A stretch of DNA of 64,000 nucleotides from Brochothrix campestris FSL F6-1037 (GCF_000525915.1 NZ_AODH01000009.1:62001-126000); one strand, 5' to 3'. Counted from the first letter of the stretch, positions 10,691-20,405 are shown. Program-made: numbers and translations. Notes: generated by a model not told the origin, from the sequence alone.

Positions 10691-10784
10691 ATGTTCACTT
10701 GCTTATCAAAGAAAAATACTTTTTCCTTTGATAAACAGATGACCAAAGAGCCTTAAATAGGCTCTTGTTCGTCTGTTTATCACT
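10691..10784 (-). promoter_or_regulatory. Two mutually exclusive hairpins between murD and murG
   Basis: On the minus strand, GATAAACAGACGAACAAGAG can pair with CTCTTTGGTCATCTGTTTATC-like sequence after the loop GCCTATTTAAGGC. The 3' arm end TTTATCAAAGGAAAAA can instead pair with TTTTTCTTTGATAAG just downstream. The two structures share the TTTATC segment and cannot form together. Neither is followed by a clean T-tract before the murG ribosome site. This has the architecture of an attenuator or RNA processing site; the function is not known. Confidence 0.55.
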
Positions 10785-12131
10785 TTACAATGCGTTGACT
10801 GCTTTGATAAATAAATCGCCACGGACTTCGAATGACGGCACTTGATCCCAGCTCGCACACGCTGGGCTAAGTAAAATGACATCACCTGGTTCACTGCACG
10901 TATACGCAACCGGAACGGCTTCTTCGACGTCGGTCACGATTTTAATGTGTTCAACACCCGCTTCAGTTGCAACGCGGGCAATCTTATGTTTTGTTTCTCC
11001 GAATAACACAACGGCGCGGACATTTTTAAAGAACGGCTTCAAGTCATCAAACTCATTACCGCGATCTAAACCGCCAGCTAATAACACAACGGGTTCTTTA
11101 AAGCCTTTTAGAGCACTCTCAGTTGAAATGATGTTGGTCGCTTTTGAATCATTATAAAAACGACGACCTGCTAACGTCTTAATAAATTGCGTCCGGTGTT
11201 CAACACCATTAAAGCTCGACAAGACTGCCATGATATTTTCGTTGCTCTCACCCTCAAGTTTAGCAACACAAATCGCTGCCAACACGTTTTCCAAGTTATG
11301 TTCACCTGGTAAAACAATATCTGCTTGACGGCCGATGATTTCCCCTTTAAACATCAGGTTCCCATCGAGCACATACGCACCTGCTTCGACAACTTCTTTC
11401 GTAGAAAAAGGCACAATCCGTGATTTAGCAGCTGTAACAAGCTCACGTAACTCTGGTTGATTCCAGTTAACGACTAAGAAGTCATCTGCTTGTTGGTTTT
11501 CAAAAATACGTAATTTCGCTGCCACATACCCTTGGCGTGATCCATGATAATCAAGATGCGCCTCATAAATATTAACGATGACCGCGATATGAGGACGGAA
11601 TGTTTCAATCCCCATTAATTGGAAGGATGATAACTCCATCGTTATGATATCTTCTGCCTTGGCTTCCATTGCAACGCCTGACGCTGGAAAACCAATGTTT
11701 CCTGCTAACAAGGCTGTTTTTGAACGGTTTAACATCTCATTAATTAAGGTTGTCGTTGTGGTCTTACCATTCGTTCCAGTGACACCGACAATTTGTGCTT
11801 CGCTAATTAAGTATGCCAATTCAACCTCGGTAATAATCGGAATATTTAAAGTCAACGCTTTTTGAATCATTTGGTTTTCGTAAGGAATACCTGGGTTTTT
11901 AACGACCAATTCAAAACCTTCATCTAACATTTCGGTCGGATGTGAACCGGTAATAACCGTGATACCTTCTTCTAACAACCCTTGGGCTGCTGGGTTCTCA
12001 TCAAATGACTTTTTATCGTTGACTGTCACAAAGGCACCGAGTTCATGTAATAACTCAGCCGCTTTAACACCGCTACGAGCAAGTCCTAAAACCAATACTT
12101 TTTTATGACGAAAAGAAGTAATCTTTTTCAT
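10785..12131 (-). CDS. murD: UDP-MurNAc-L-Ala:D-Glu ligase MurD
   Basis: ATP-dependent ligase that adds D-glutamate to UDP-MurNAc-L-alanine in the cytoplasm. The 448-residue protein shows the N-terminal Rossmann-like KVLVLGLARSG, the Mur ligase P-loop GVTGTNGKTTTT near residue 115, HLDYHGSRQGY in the central domain, and NDSKATNIIST plus LLAGGLDRGNEF in the C-terminal half. It starts 1 bp after the mraY stop. All the usual motifs are present, so it should be functional. Confidence 0.98.
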   Translation of the reverse strand: MKKITSFRHKKVLVLGLARSGVKAAELLHELGAFVTVNDKKSFDENPAAQGLLEEGITVITGSHPTEMLDEGFELVVKNPGIPYENQMIQKALTLNIPIITEVELAYLISEAQIVGVTGTNGKTTTTTLINEMLNRSKTALLAGNIGFPASGVAMEAKAEDIITMELSSFQLMGIETFRPHIAVIVNIYEAHLDYHGSRQGYVAAKLRIFENQQADDFLVVNWNQPELRELVTAAKSRIVPFSTKEVVEAGAYVLDGNLMFKGEIIGRQADIVLPGEHNLENVLAAICVAKLEGESNENIMAVLSSFNGVEHRTQFIKTLAGRRFYNDSKATNIISTESALKGFKEPVVLLAGGLDRGNEFDDLKPFFKNVRAVVLFGETKHKIARVATEAGVEHIKIVTDVEEAVPVAYTCSEPGDVILLSPACASWDQVPSFEVRGDLFIKAVNAL

Positions 12132-12132
12132 T

Positions 12133-13107
12133 TTACAGCACCTCCATTAACACGGCAGCAACGGCACAAACTAAGCCTGCTGTCCAAAAAACAAAGACAA
12201 CCTTCGTTTCTGACCAACCACCTAATTCAAAATGATGATGAATCGGTGTCATGCGGAAAATACGTTTTCCATGAGTCAGTTTGAAGTACGACACTTGCAT
12301 CATGACTGAAACTGTTTCAATCACATAAACGAGTCCGATTAAGAGCATCAACCATTCAACCTTTAATAATATCGATACAGCCGCCATTGAACCACCAAGA
12401 GCAAGTGAACCGGTGTCGCCCATAAAGACTTTTGCTGGATTACGATTGAAGATTAAAAAGGCCAGTAAGCCACCAATAATCGCCATACAGAAGTACATCA
12501 CAGCTAAGTTATGTTGGTGATAGGCGATAATCGCAAAGGCACCGAAAGAAAAGATGGCTAAGCCCGCCAATAAACCATCTAAACCATCTGTTAAGTTCGT
12601 CGCATTTGAAAAACCAACGAGCCAAAAAATAATGAAGAGTCCATACACATACGGTAATTCAACCATAATGTTTGTAAACGGAATGTTAAGGGCATCGGTG
12701 TAACCATTTAAATGGTAAACAACGTAAAAGAGAATACCAATCACTAATTGGCCAATCAATTTTTGTTTAGCCGTCAAGCCGAGGTTCCGTTTTTCACGGA
12801 CTTTGACGAAGTCATCCCAAAAACCAATAAAAGCATAGCCTAGGAAGGTAATTAATAACAACCACATGCCCGAGACGCTCCCGCGTGAAATTCCAGTGCC
12901 AATCAAGGTTGCAATAAAGACAGCTGGGACAAATACAATCGCTCCCATCGTCGGAGTACCTGATTTAGCCTTATGACTTTGTGGCCCTTCTTCTCGTTGC
13001 TCTTGTCCCACCTTACGTTGACGCATTGCTGAAATGTAAATAGGTAACGCCATCAACGTTAAAATGAATGCGATGAACGCTGTACCAATAATGAATTTTG
13101 TAGACAC
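12133..13107 (-). CDS. mraY: Phospho-MurNAc-pentapeptide transferase MraY
   Basis: Integral membrane enzyme that transfers phospho-MurNAc-pentapeptide to undecaprenyl phosphate, making lipid I. The 324-residue protein has about ten membrane segments. Family signatures are GFWDDFVKVREKRN, NATNLTDGLDGLLAGL and KVFMGDTGSLALGG, plus the cytoplasmic histidine motif MTPIHHHFELGGW. It sits between murE and murD and is probably translated from the same message. Complete and ordinary. Confidence 0.98.
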   Translation of the reverse strand: MSTKFIIGTAFIAFILTLMALPIYISAMRQRKVGQEQREEGPQSHKAKSGTPTMGAIVFVPAVFIATLIGTGISRGSVSGMWLLLITFLGYAFIGFWDDFVKVREKRNLGLTAKQKLIGQLVIGILFYVVYHLNGYTDALNIPFTNIMVELPYVYGLFIIFWLVGFSNATNLTDGLDGLLAGLAIFSFGAFAIIAYHQHNLAVMYFCMAIIGGLLAFLIFNRNPAKVFMGDTGSLALGGSMAAVSILLKVEWLMLLIGLVYVIETVSVMMQVSYFKLTHGKRIFRMTPIHHHFELGGWSETKVVFVFWTAGLVCAVAAVLMEVL

Positions 13108-13133
13108 TTTCGTTCTCCCCTAACTGTTTTTGC

Positions 13134-14600
13134 TTACTTTAGATTTTTTATTGCTTGTTCTGCTACTTCACGATCATCAAAATGGTGTGTGACTGAACCG
13201 ATGATTTGGTATGTTTCATGTCCTTTACCCGCTATTAAAATAACATCATCATCCTTCGCTTCATTGACAGCTAACTGAATCGCTTTTTCACGATTAATTT
13301 CTTTAAGATAAACCGCCTCTGCCGATACGCCAGCTTCCATCTGATTTAAGATCGTCATGGGATCTTCTGACCGCGGATTATCTGATGTCAAAATCGCCAC
13401 ATCCGCTTTTTGCACAGCAATTTTCGCCATGATTGGACGCTTCGTACGATCGCGGTCACCACCACAACCAACCACACAAATAATTCGACCTTTGACAAAG
13501 TCACTGATTGTTTCTAACACATTTTCTAAACTATCAGGCGTGTGGGCATAGTCAACAATGACAGGGAAGGCTTGTCCTGCACTAACGAGTTCAAATCGTC
13601 CAGCCACACCTTTCAGTGATTCAATTGATTTAATCGCTGTTTCCAATGGTACACCTTGTACATAGGTTGTGGCAATAGCTGCCAATGCATTATACACATT
13701 GAAATTACCGACTAACTGCATCGCAATCGGGTATGTTTTTGCTTGAAAATGAAGATTGAAGGTTGTCCCTTTGCCACTGATTGCAATATCAGTCGCTTGG
13801 AAAGTCGCCGGCTTGCGAATGCCATACGTTACAACATGAGCCGCAGTCGCCGTTATCATCCGTTCGCTGGCGGCATCATCACTATTAATAACAGCAAATT
13901 TCGGACGATTCGAACGGTAATCATTACCTAATTGGGCAAACAACAAACTTTTAGCAACGGCATACTCATCCATTGTTTTATGAAAATCAAGATGGTCTTG
14001 GGTTAAGTTTGTAAAGACTGCTACATCATAGTCACAGCCATGTACACGGCCCAATACAAGTGCATGTGACGATACTTCCATTACGGCTGTATCGACATAT
14101 TCTTCGCGCATGCTTGCAAATAAACGTTGTAATGTGAGACTGTCGGGTGTGGTGTTTTTAGTTGTTTGAATCGTATCACCAATTTTTTGATACATTGTAC
14201 CCACCAATCCTGTTACTTGGTTGACACTGCGTAATACATGTTCGATTAAATGCGTCACGGTTGTTTTACCATTCGTTCCTGTTACAGCAATCATCTTCAT
14301 TGCTTGTGTGGGATGATTGAAAAAAGCACCTGCTAAAATTGCCATTGCACGGTTAGTGTCTTCAACAATAATGACTGGCACACGTGTTTCAGCCAACGGT
14401 TTTTGAGCTAAGATTGCAACGGCACCTCGTTCAATTGCTTTATCGACATAATCATGACCATCAACAGTATAGCCATCAATACAAATGAAAAGTGTGCCGG
14501 GAGTGACTAGACGACTGTCTTGTTGCATGTCTGTTATGTCAACGTCCTGCCCCTCATAGTTCGTTAATGGTAGCTGTTTCATCAGTTCAATCAATTTCAT
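13134..14600 (-). CDS. murE: UDP-MurNAc-tripeptide synthetase MurE
   Basis: Adds the third residue of the peptide stem. The 488-residue protein has the P-loop AVTGTNGKTTVTH near residue 108, HLDFHKTMDEYA in the central domain, and a C-terminal domain with DNPRSEDP. DNPR is the established signature of meso-diaminopimelate-adding MurE rather than lysine-adding enzymes, so the organism should make mDAP-type peptidoglycan, as Listeriaceae and Bacillus do. It follows pbpB by 35 bp. Confidence 0.97.
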   Translation of the reverse strand: MKLIELMKQLPLTNYEGQDVDITDMQQDSRLVTPGTLFICIDGYTVDGHDYVDKAIERGAVAILAQKPLAETRVPVIIVEDTNRAMAILAGAFFNHPTQAMKMIAVTGTNGKTTVTHLIEHVLRSVNQVTGLVGTMYQKIGDTIQTTKNTTPDSLTLQRLFASMREEYVDTAVMEVSSHALVLGRVHGCDYDVAVFTNLTQDHLDFHKTMDEYAVAKSLLFAQLGNDYRSNRPKFAVINSDDAASERMITATAAHVVTYGIRKPATFQATDIAISGKGTTFNLHFQAKTYPIAMQLVGNFNVYNALAAIATTYVQGVPLETAIKSIESLKGVAGRFELVSAGQAFPVIVDYAHTPDSLENVLETISDFVKGRIICVVGCGGDRDRTKRPIMAKIAVQKADVAILTSDNPRSEDPMTILNQMEAGVSAEAVYLKEINREKAIQLAVNEAKDDDVILIAGKGHETYQIIGSVTHHFDDREVAEQAIKNLK

Positions 14601-14635
14601 TTTATCATCGTCCCTTTCTTAAATCCCTACATTAA

Positions 14636-16909
14636 TTATTGTCCCACTATCGTTCCAACGGCTTCATTAACAGCGGTTCTTTCAGTGGCAGCTGTCGTTT
14701 CTTCATCAGCTGTCGTTGACGGTTTCACATTGTATTTTTCTAACGTTTCCGCCGCTTTCATCTCTAACGTAATCTTTGTGTTCGCGTTGACTTTCTCACC
14801 AGCTTTAACACTTTGTTTAGCGACATAACCTGAACCATTAAAGGTTAAAGGGACTCCGCTTATTTCAGAAAACTTCAAGGCATCATTTTTTGACCAATTT
14901 GCCATATCTGGTATCGTAATGTTACCGTTTGTTAATAAAAGCACCCGTTGTTTCTCGAGAATTCCTTCACCTTTTTGTGGCAGTTGTTGCACTATTTTAG
15001 TCCCGTCTCCCACTACTGTGACAGATGCCTTCGATTCTTTCAAGGCTTTTTGTGCTTGAGTGATGGTTTGGTCAGTCAATTCTGGCATAACGACTGACTT
15101 AGCATTAATTGTCTTTTCTGGTTTAATATTTAAATATTGTAAACTCGTCTGCATTACCGGATTAAAAATCGATTTTATCACATCGGTACTCGATTGACCT
15201 TCTTGGATAATTGGTTTTTTAACGGTCACATACATAACAAGTTGTGGATCATCTGTTGGGGCAATGCCCATAAATGAATAAATATAATCGTTGGGACCTG
15301 TCATATAGCCTGAGCCATCGGTATTTGCGATTTGGGCAGTCCCCGTCTTTCCGGCCAGTTTGTAACCATCTAATTTATACATTGAACCCGTACCATCTTC
15401 AGCTTCGATAACAGAACGCAATTGTTCAAGTGTTTCGTTCGCTGTTTCTTTAGAAACAGGTGTTCCGACCTGAGTCGGCTTAGTGGTCGTGACTTTACCC
15501 GTCACGCCATCTTTTACTTCTTTAATGTAATATGGTTTCATCATTTTACCATCGTTAGCAATGGCACTAACACCTTGCATCATTTGCATGGCTGTCACGG
15601 TTGTTCCTTGACCGAATGATGTTGTGACACGTTCAATCGGGTAACGGTATAATATATCGCCACTCGCCTCATTGGCTAATCCACTACCCGTTGATTTACC
15701 TAATCCAAATTTTTCAAGTGACGACTTAAAATTACTCGTCCCAATCTTATCAAGTAAGTTAGCAAAAGCAACGTTTGAGGAAATAGCAACCCCTTCATTA
15801 AAACTAATTGTGCCCCATCCTTCACCATTGTTCCAGTCGTTGATTTTAATATCATCGACACTGTACGAACCTGATTTATATAAGGCGTTCGGATTGTATA
15901 CGCCTTTTTGAATAGCAGTTGCCAGCGTGAAAATTTTCATAACTGAACCTGGCTCAAACGGTTCCTCTGCTACAAGGTTACGCCAAGACTTATCCAATCC
16001 TTCTCGTGTTTGCGCATTAAAGGTCGGACGTTGGCTCATAGCAACGATTTCACCTGTTTTAGGATTCATCACAACTGCCATCATTTCTTCTGGTGTGTAT
16101 TTAGCTTGGGCCGCACTCATCCGTTCTTCCAATAAAGTCTGGATGCGCTTATTCAACGTTAAGGTTAACGTGTTACCATTTTCAGCTTTTTTAAGCACCT
16201 TGTCAGCGTTCGGTAAAATCAACCCTAAATTATCCTGACTATAGTTGATTGAACCATCCTTACCACTCAATTCATTTTCTTCACTCGCTTCAATTCCCAT
16301 TTGACCGGTTTGAATCGTCTTGTAGCTATCGTTAACTTTAACTTCCTCATTTTTCACAATTCCCACCAAATTTGAAGCAAAAACACCGTTAGGATAAATC
16401 CGCTTATTTGTTTTAGTGAAAATAATACCTGGTAGCTTTTCTTTTTCTAAGGCCATCTTTGTGGCTGAGCTAATATTTTTACCTGCCGTACCAAACTCAA
16501 CCTGGTACAATCTAGGATTATCTTCAACTTTATTTAAGGTTTTCAAAATATCGGCTTCCTTCATATCGATATACTTACTCAATACTTTCGCCGTTTTCAC
16601 ACGATCAACCACATGTTGTGGGTTATCTTTATCGATTGTGACACCTGGTGTCACAACCGCAACCATTGAATAACTGACGACATTTTCAGCAATGACTTCA
16701 CCATTCGTATCTAAAATATTACCTCTTTGTGAGAACAATGTCTCTTTTTGCAAGTACTGTTGTGCCGCTTGAGCCGCGAGTGGCTTACCGTTAGCAATTC
16801 CGATAATTTCTAAATATAAAAAGCGACCTATCAGTATAATAAAAAACAAACCGAAAAGCACGCGTAAAATCACGGCGCCTTTTTTTCGGTTTTTCGTTAG
16901 TTTTTTCAT
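14636..16909 (-). CDS. pbpB: Division transpeptidase PBP2B (FtsI type) with PASTA domains
   Basis: Septal class B penicillin-binding protein that cross-links peptidoglycan at the division site. The 757-residue protein has one N-terminal membrane segment (about 13-33) and a dimerisation domain with RGNILDTNG. The transpeptidase domain shows the active-site SVMK near 321, the SSN motif (AISSNVAFANL) near 375 and KTGTAQ near 520. Two PASTA-like repeats follow (about 600-730), then a Thr/Ala-rich tail. Its ATG overlaps the ftsL TGA by 4 bp, so translation is likely coupled. Confidence 0.97.
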   Translation of the reverse strand: MKKLTKNRKKGAVILRVLFGLFFIILIGRFLYLEIIGIANGKPLAAQAAQQYLQKETLFSQRGNILDTNGEVIAENVVSYSMVAVVTPGVTIDKDNPQHVVDRVKTAKVLSKYIDMKEADILKTLNKVEDNPRLYQVEFGTAGKNISSATKMALEKEKLPGIIFTKTNKRIYPNGVFASNLVGIVKNEEVKVNDSYKTIQTGQMGIEASEENELSGKDGSINYSQDNLGLILPNADKVLKKAENGNTLTLTLNKRIQTLLEERMSAAQAKYTPEEMMAVVMNPKTGEIVAMSQRPTFNAQTREGLDKSWRNLVAEEPFEPGSVMKIFTLATAIQKGVYNPNALYKSGSYSVDDIKINDWNNGEGWGTISFNEGVAISSNVAFANLLDKIGTSNFKSSLEKFGLGKSTGSGLANEASGDILYRYPIERVTTSFGQGTTVTAMQMMQGVSAIANDGKMMKPYYIKEVKDGVTGKVTTTKPTQVGTPVSKETANETLEQLRSVIEAEDGTGSMYKLDGYKLAGKTGTAQIANTDGSGYMTGPNDYIYSFMGIAPTDDPQLVMYVTVKKPIIQEGQSSTDVIKSIFNPVMQTSLQYLNIKPEKTINAKSVVMPELTDQTITQAQKALKESKASVTVVGDGTKIVQQLPQKGEGILEKQRVLLLTNGNITIPDMANWSKNDALKFSEISGVPLTFNGSGYVAKQSVKAGEKVNANTKITLEMKAAETLEKYNVKPSTTADEETTAATERTAVNEAVGTIVGQ

Positions 16910-17289
16910 TTAATATCCACAGCCTTAACGTTTGTTTCACTCGATTTAAGACCGCTTTTATTCGCCTCTTGATAGACACGGTCGTAACGACTTAATTCAT
17001 CAACATTCGCTTTCAAATCGGCATTTGTTTGTTTTTGTTGCGTAATTTTATTCTCCTGCGTTTGAATGTGACTACTCAGCGTATAATTGTCCGCTTGCAG
17101 CGATAACATCCAAATCGATAAGAGAGCAGAAACTGTAAGTGTGACGGACACAAAGACATTTCTTACTTTGCGAAAGACACGTTGTTCGTAATTATCTACT
17201 GCTGTCTTCGTTATTGTTTGTTTTACTTCACGTTGTGGTTGCCGTTCGATTTGTCGCGCTGCCATATTTGCCATCTCACTCAGCTCCAT
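16906..17289 (-). CDS. ftsL: Cell-division protein FtsL
   Basis: Small bitopic divisome protein that works with FtsQ/DivIB and DivIC. The 127-residue protein has a basic cytoplasmic tail, one membrane segment (about 45-65, VSVTLTVSALLSIWMLSLQA) and an extracellular coiled coil rich in Gln and Asn (about 70-115). The sequence is weakly conserved across the family, as usual, so the call rests on size, topology and position between rsmH and pbpB. Stop and pbpB start overlap (ATGA). Confidence 0.92.
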   Translation of the reverse strand: MELSEMANMAARQIERQPQREVKQTITKTAVDNYEQRVFRKVRNVFVSVTLTVSALLSIWMLSLQADNYTLSSHIQTQENKITQQKQTNADLKANVDELSRYDRVYQEANKSGLKSSETNVKAVDIK

Positions 17290-17303
17290 TCTCTTTAGGT
17301 TCG

Positions 17304-18242
17304 TTAGTCTTTAAGACATTCTGCCACACGTAGTTTTGCTGAACGTGCGCGGTTATTCTGTTCTAATTCTTCATCCGACGGTAAAATCGGCTTGCGCGCA
17401 ATAATTTTAATTTTTGGTTGGTACTCGGTTGGAATCACAGGCATATTACGAGGTACATGAGGGCCTTTAGCATAATCTTTTAAAATCAGCTTCGTGATAC
17501 GGTCCTCTAGCGAGTGAAAAGTGATGACTGACACGCGACCACCAATGTTTAGTAAGTTGACCGCTTGATCTAGCGATGCTTCGACCGCCCCTAATTCATC
17601 ATTAACGGCGATTCGGATGGCTTGGAATACCCGTTTCGCTGGATGACCACCTTTACGTCTCGCTGGTGCTGGAATCGCATCTTTAATCAATTCGACTAAT
17701 TCACCCGTTGTTTCAATTCGTTTTTCCACTCGACGTTTTTCAATTAAACGAGCGACTTGTTTTGAAAATTTTTCTTCGCCATATTGGAAGAAAATACGCA
17801 CTAATTTTTCATAAGGCCATTCGTTGACAACCACTTCGGCTGACAATGCTTGTTGCCGATCCATTCGCATATCTAACTTAGCATCTTGATGGTAGCTAAA
17901 ACCACGTTCTGCTTCATCCAACTGTGGCGACGAGACACCTAAGTCATATAAAATACCATCGACTTTTTCAATCCCACGTTGTTGTAATTCTGTTTTTAAA
18001 TCACGAAAATTTGCTTTAATCAAGGTGACTTGACCATCGTACTGCGCAAGTTTCAGCTTTGCATTGTCAATCGCTGTTTGATCTTGGTCAAACGCATACA
18101 GATGCCCTTTGCTGCTTAACTGCGACAATAAGTAGGCGCTATGTCCTGCACCACCTAATGTGCAATCGACATAAACACCAGCCGGTTTAATCGCCAAAGC
18201 ATCTACTGTTTCATGTAATAAAACCGTTTCATGTTGAAACAT
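17304..18242 (-). CDS. rsmH: 16S rRNA m4C1402 methyltransferase RsmH
   Basis: SAM-dependent methyltransferase that N4-methylates C1402 of 16S rRNA. The 312-residue protein shows the N-terminal [13 protein letters not shown], the SAM-binding motif [12 protein letters not shown] (about residues 24-35), [16 protein letters not shown] near 100 and [16 protein letters not shown] near 245. It is second in the dcw operon, 16 bp after mraZ. Length and motifs are normal. Confidence 0.98.
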   Translation of the reverse strand: MFQHETVLLHETVDALAIKPAGVYVDCTLGGAGHSAYLLSQLSSKGHLYAFDQDQTAIDNAKLKLAQYDGQVTLIKANFRDLKTELQQRGIEKVDGILYDLGVSSPQLDEAERGFSYHQDAKLDMRMDRQQALSAEVVVNEWPYEKLVRIFFQYGEEKFSKQVARLIEKRRVEKRIETTGELVELIKDAIPAPARRKGGHPAKRVFQAIRIAVNDELGAVEASLDQAVNLLNIGGRVSVITFHSLEDRITKLILKDYAKGPHVPRNMPVIPTEYQPKIKIIARKPILPSDEELEQNNRARSAKLRVAECLKD

Positions 18243-18258
18243 ATCTCCACCATCTTCT

Positions 18259-18690
18259 CTATAAATTAAAATCTGTCATTTGTTCTGCAATCTCACTAAA
18301 CGACTCTTCTGCCCCCGCAAAGAACGCTTCCCATTCGGACTTAGCCCAAATCTCAATGCGATTCGATACACCGACTACCGTCGTTTCTTTCTCTATCAAT
18401 GAATACGTCAGTAAATTCTGAGGTAGGTTAATACGTCCTTGCTTATCTAATTCACATTCGAGCGCTCCTGATAAGAAAAAGCGCGAAAAAGCACGTGCGT
18501 CTTTTTTAGTCATTGGTAATGCCTGTAGTTTCATCGTTACTTTTTCCCACTCGTGCATCGGATAAACAAAGAGACATTTATCCAAACCACGAGTGACAAC
18601 GAAGTGATCACCTAATTGTTCACGAAACTTAGCCGGCATAATTAGTCGACCTTTTACATCGATATTATGAGCATATTCTCCCATAAACAT
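18259..18690 (-). CDS. mraZ: Transcriptional regulator MraZ
   Basis: DNA-binding repressor of the dcw cluster; it forms ring oligomers built from SpoVT/AbrB-like folds. The 143-residue protein has two such repeats. The first is near residues 5-50 ([19 protein letters not shown]), the second near 77-125 ([15 protein letters not shown]). It is the first gene of the cluster, and three GTGG boxes lie directly upstream, fitting autoregulation. The ATG follows GAGGTGCGCTT. Confidence 0.97.
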   Translation of the reverse strand: MFMGEYAHNIDVKGRLIMPAKFREQLGDHFVVTRGLDKCLFVYPMHEWEKVTMKLQALPMTKKDARAFSRFFLSGALECELDKQGRINLPQNLLTYSLIEKETTVVGVSNRIEIWAKSEWEAFFAGAEESFSEIAEQMTDFNL

Positions 18691-18713
18691 AAGCGCACCT
18701 CATTTCTGCTTTA

Positions 18714-18745
18714 ATTTTACCACATCCCCCCACTTTCCACCACTT
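18714..18745 (-). promoter_or_regulatory. MraZ operator repeats and probable dcw promoter -10
   Basis: The minus strand reads AAGTGGTGGAAAGTGGGGGG then ATGTGG. GTGG occurs three times with an exact 10 bp period. MraZ is known to bind direct repeats of this kind (TGGG or AAAGTGG boxes) upstream of its own gene. TAAAAT at 18714-18719 immediately follows and could be the -10 element. I see no good -35, which would fall inside the boxes. Confidence 0.75.
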
Positions 18746-18874
18746 AGAACCTAAAAAAAAAATAGCTTTTCACCTATTCAAAACCAGCTGTTCGTTTAAC
18801 TAGTTTTTTTGAATCTTTTATCCTATAAAACAGCTTTTTAAAAATAGTTATTCTTAACGCACGTCTTTTCTATC

Positions 18875-18907
18875 AAAAAAAAGAAAGCACGTTTACACGT
18901 ACTTTCT
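18875..18907 (-). terminator. Terminator of the small membrane-protein gene
   Basis: Hairpin AGAAAGTACGT / ACGTGCTTTCT on the minus strand followed by seven to eight T. It separates the 19 kb membrane-protein gene from the dcw promoter. The remaining sequence 18746-18874 is AT-rich, and I see no gene in it. Confidence 0.8.
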
Positions 18908-19036
18908 GCCAACCTCATTTCCGAAGTCAATAACTTCAGACAAATCCACAAAAAAAGCATCACTCACCTTTTTTAACTAAAAAACATTAGTACGATAGCA
19001 GACGAATAGGTCAAAGGTAATAGTATGAGTAGGATT

Positions 19037-19315
19037 TTAACATACCCTTTCAACACTTTTTTTTACATACAATTCTTTTTTTACAGCATTGAATACTAAA
19101 ATATACACGACACCAACTACCAGATAAAACAGTAGACAATAAAGAAATAGTTGTTCGTTATCTTTCGCGTCGAACAAACAGAAACACGCAACAAGCAAAC
19201 TGACAATCAACACATAGGATAAGAACGCTTTAACCCGTGCGCTTTTGATGAATATTTTCAGTACTACAAACAATATAATAGGCAACACAATTAAACCCAC
19301 TGTCATTAAAGTCAT
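19037..19315 (-). CDS. Small membrane protein of unknown function (C-terminus probably frameshifted)
   Basis: I do not recognise this gene. From the ATG at 19315, which has GAGGTG 6 bp upstream, it reads as 92 residues with three hydrophobic segments (about 4-21, 31-50 and 57-80). The frame then ends in VKKSVERVC after a T8 run (19057-19064). With one base fewer the frame continues KKVLKGYVKILLILLPLTYS, adds a fourth hydrophobic segment and stops at 18973, just before the terminator. That fits the pattern of one-base homopolymer errors seen across the window. The true protein is probably about 113 residues. Confidence 0.65.
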   Translation of the reverse strand: MTLMTVGLIVLPIILFVVLKIFIKSARVKAFLSYVLIVSLLVACFCLFDAKDNEQLFLYCLLFYLVVGVVYILVFNAVKKELYVKKSVERVC

Positions 19316-19482
19316 TACCGACACCTCACTTATGCACATTGATCATCCGCTGATGACCTTTTAAATAAGTATACGACATATCATTTTGTTTTGCGAGAAC
19401 GAAAAAAACCTCCCCAAGAGCCATGGTCTCTCGGAAAGGTTAATTAGCAAAAGTGGACGTTTCACCTTTGCGGTGTGTTGTA

Positions 19483-19662
19483 TTATGCTTTCGCTTCTAC
19501 AACTGTCACACCTTTATATTGTCCACATTCAGGACATACGCGGTGAGATAATTTTGATGCGCCACAGTTAGGGCATGCAGTCATACCTGGTACTTCTAAC
19601 TTGAAGTGAGTACGACGCTTGTTTTTCTTAGCTTTTGAAGTTCTACGTGCTGGTACTGCCAT
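19483..19662 (-). CDS. rpmF: Ribosomal protein bL32
   Basis: Large-subunit protein with a zinc ribbon. From the ATG at 19662 the 59-residue protein begins [20 protein letters not shown], the standard bL32 start. It has two CxxC pairs (CPNC, CPEC), so it is the zinc-binding form. GGAGGTG lies upstream of this ATG. It follows yceD by about 30 bp, the very common yceD-rpmF pair. The tail VTVVEAKA is typical. Confidence 0.97.
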   Translation of the reverse strand: MAVPARRTSKAKKNKRRTHFKLEVPGMTACPNCGASKLSHRVCPECGQYKGVTVVEAKA

Positions 19663-19694
19663 TTTCAAACACCTCCTTAAATAAAAATTAAAGA

Positions 19695-20236
19695 TTATTC
19701 ATCTTTTTTAAAATAATCAGCTAAAGCTGCTAATCGAGGATCGCCCTTAGGCGCCTCAGCGTCTTCAGACTGTTGTTCCTGATTGTAATACTCTTCTTGT
19801 CCGATAACAACCCAACCCTTGCCCGCTTTTGATGCTTTTTTAGCATCCGTTGCGTACACTTGCATAGGAATATCAACGAGGACACATTCTTCTATAATCG
19901 GCATTAAATCTACCTGATTGTCAGTCATCTCATATACATCATCACTACCCGTAAACTCAGTTAAGTCTTTGACCATCATTTCGTTAAGTGTTAAGTCTAA
20001 CGGATAAGGAACATCAACTAACGTACGCGCACACGGCAAAATAATTACCCCTGTAACTTTAAGAGAAATCATTACCTGCTCACGTTGAGCAACTAAGTGT
20101 CCTGACACATGGATTGAATTTGCCGAACGTACATCTTTATTTTTAGTATGCAAAATTGCAGTAAGATCTACCACTTCTTCAACGGGAAATCCAGCTCTGT
20201 TTTTTTTGTATTTGTAAAAAAAGACCATTTCAACAT
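19695..20236 (-). pseudogene. YceD/DUF177 family protein, N-terminus frameshifted as read
   Basis: YceD (YlbN) proteins are encoded next to rpmF in most bacteria and are linked to 23S rRNA/ribosome biogenesis. The body is intact, with PCARTLVDVPYPLDL and two acidic regions. The N-terminus breaks at a T8 run (20200-20207). With T7 the gene starts at the ATG at 20236 and reads MLKWSFLQIQKN, matching the expected KWS..QLQK start, with AGAGGTG upstream. As read, only internal Met codons open the frame. This is probably a one-base error. Confidence 0.85.
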
Positions 20237-20354
20237 TTTTTATCACCTCTACATGGACAACAAGACCAATTATAGCGTTAAATCACATCATTTGTCAACC
20301 TTATTATCTTTAAAGACCGTTATTCATTGATTCATTTTTCTTTTAACACTTTTT

Positions 20355-20377
20355 TTTTGTTATGATAATGATTATAT
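20355..20377 (+). promoter_or_regulatory. Extended -10 promoter and Fur/PerR-like box before tmcAL
   Basis: TGTTATGAT at 20358-20366 fits an extended -10 element. It overlaps TGATAATGATTATAT (20363-20377). That matches the 7-1-7 Fur consensus TGATAATNATTATCA at 13 of 15 positions, and the PerR consensus TTATAATNATTATAA also at 13 of 15. The two cannot be told apart by eye. It lies 29 bp before the start codon. Confidence 0.4.
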
Positions 20378-20405
20378 AACAGAAATGTGCGAAAGGATTG
20401 ATGTT

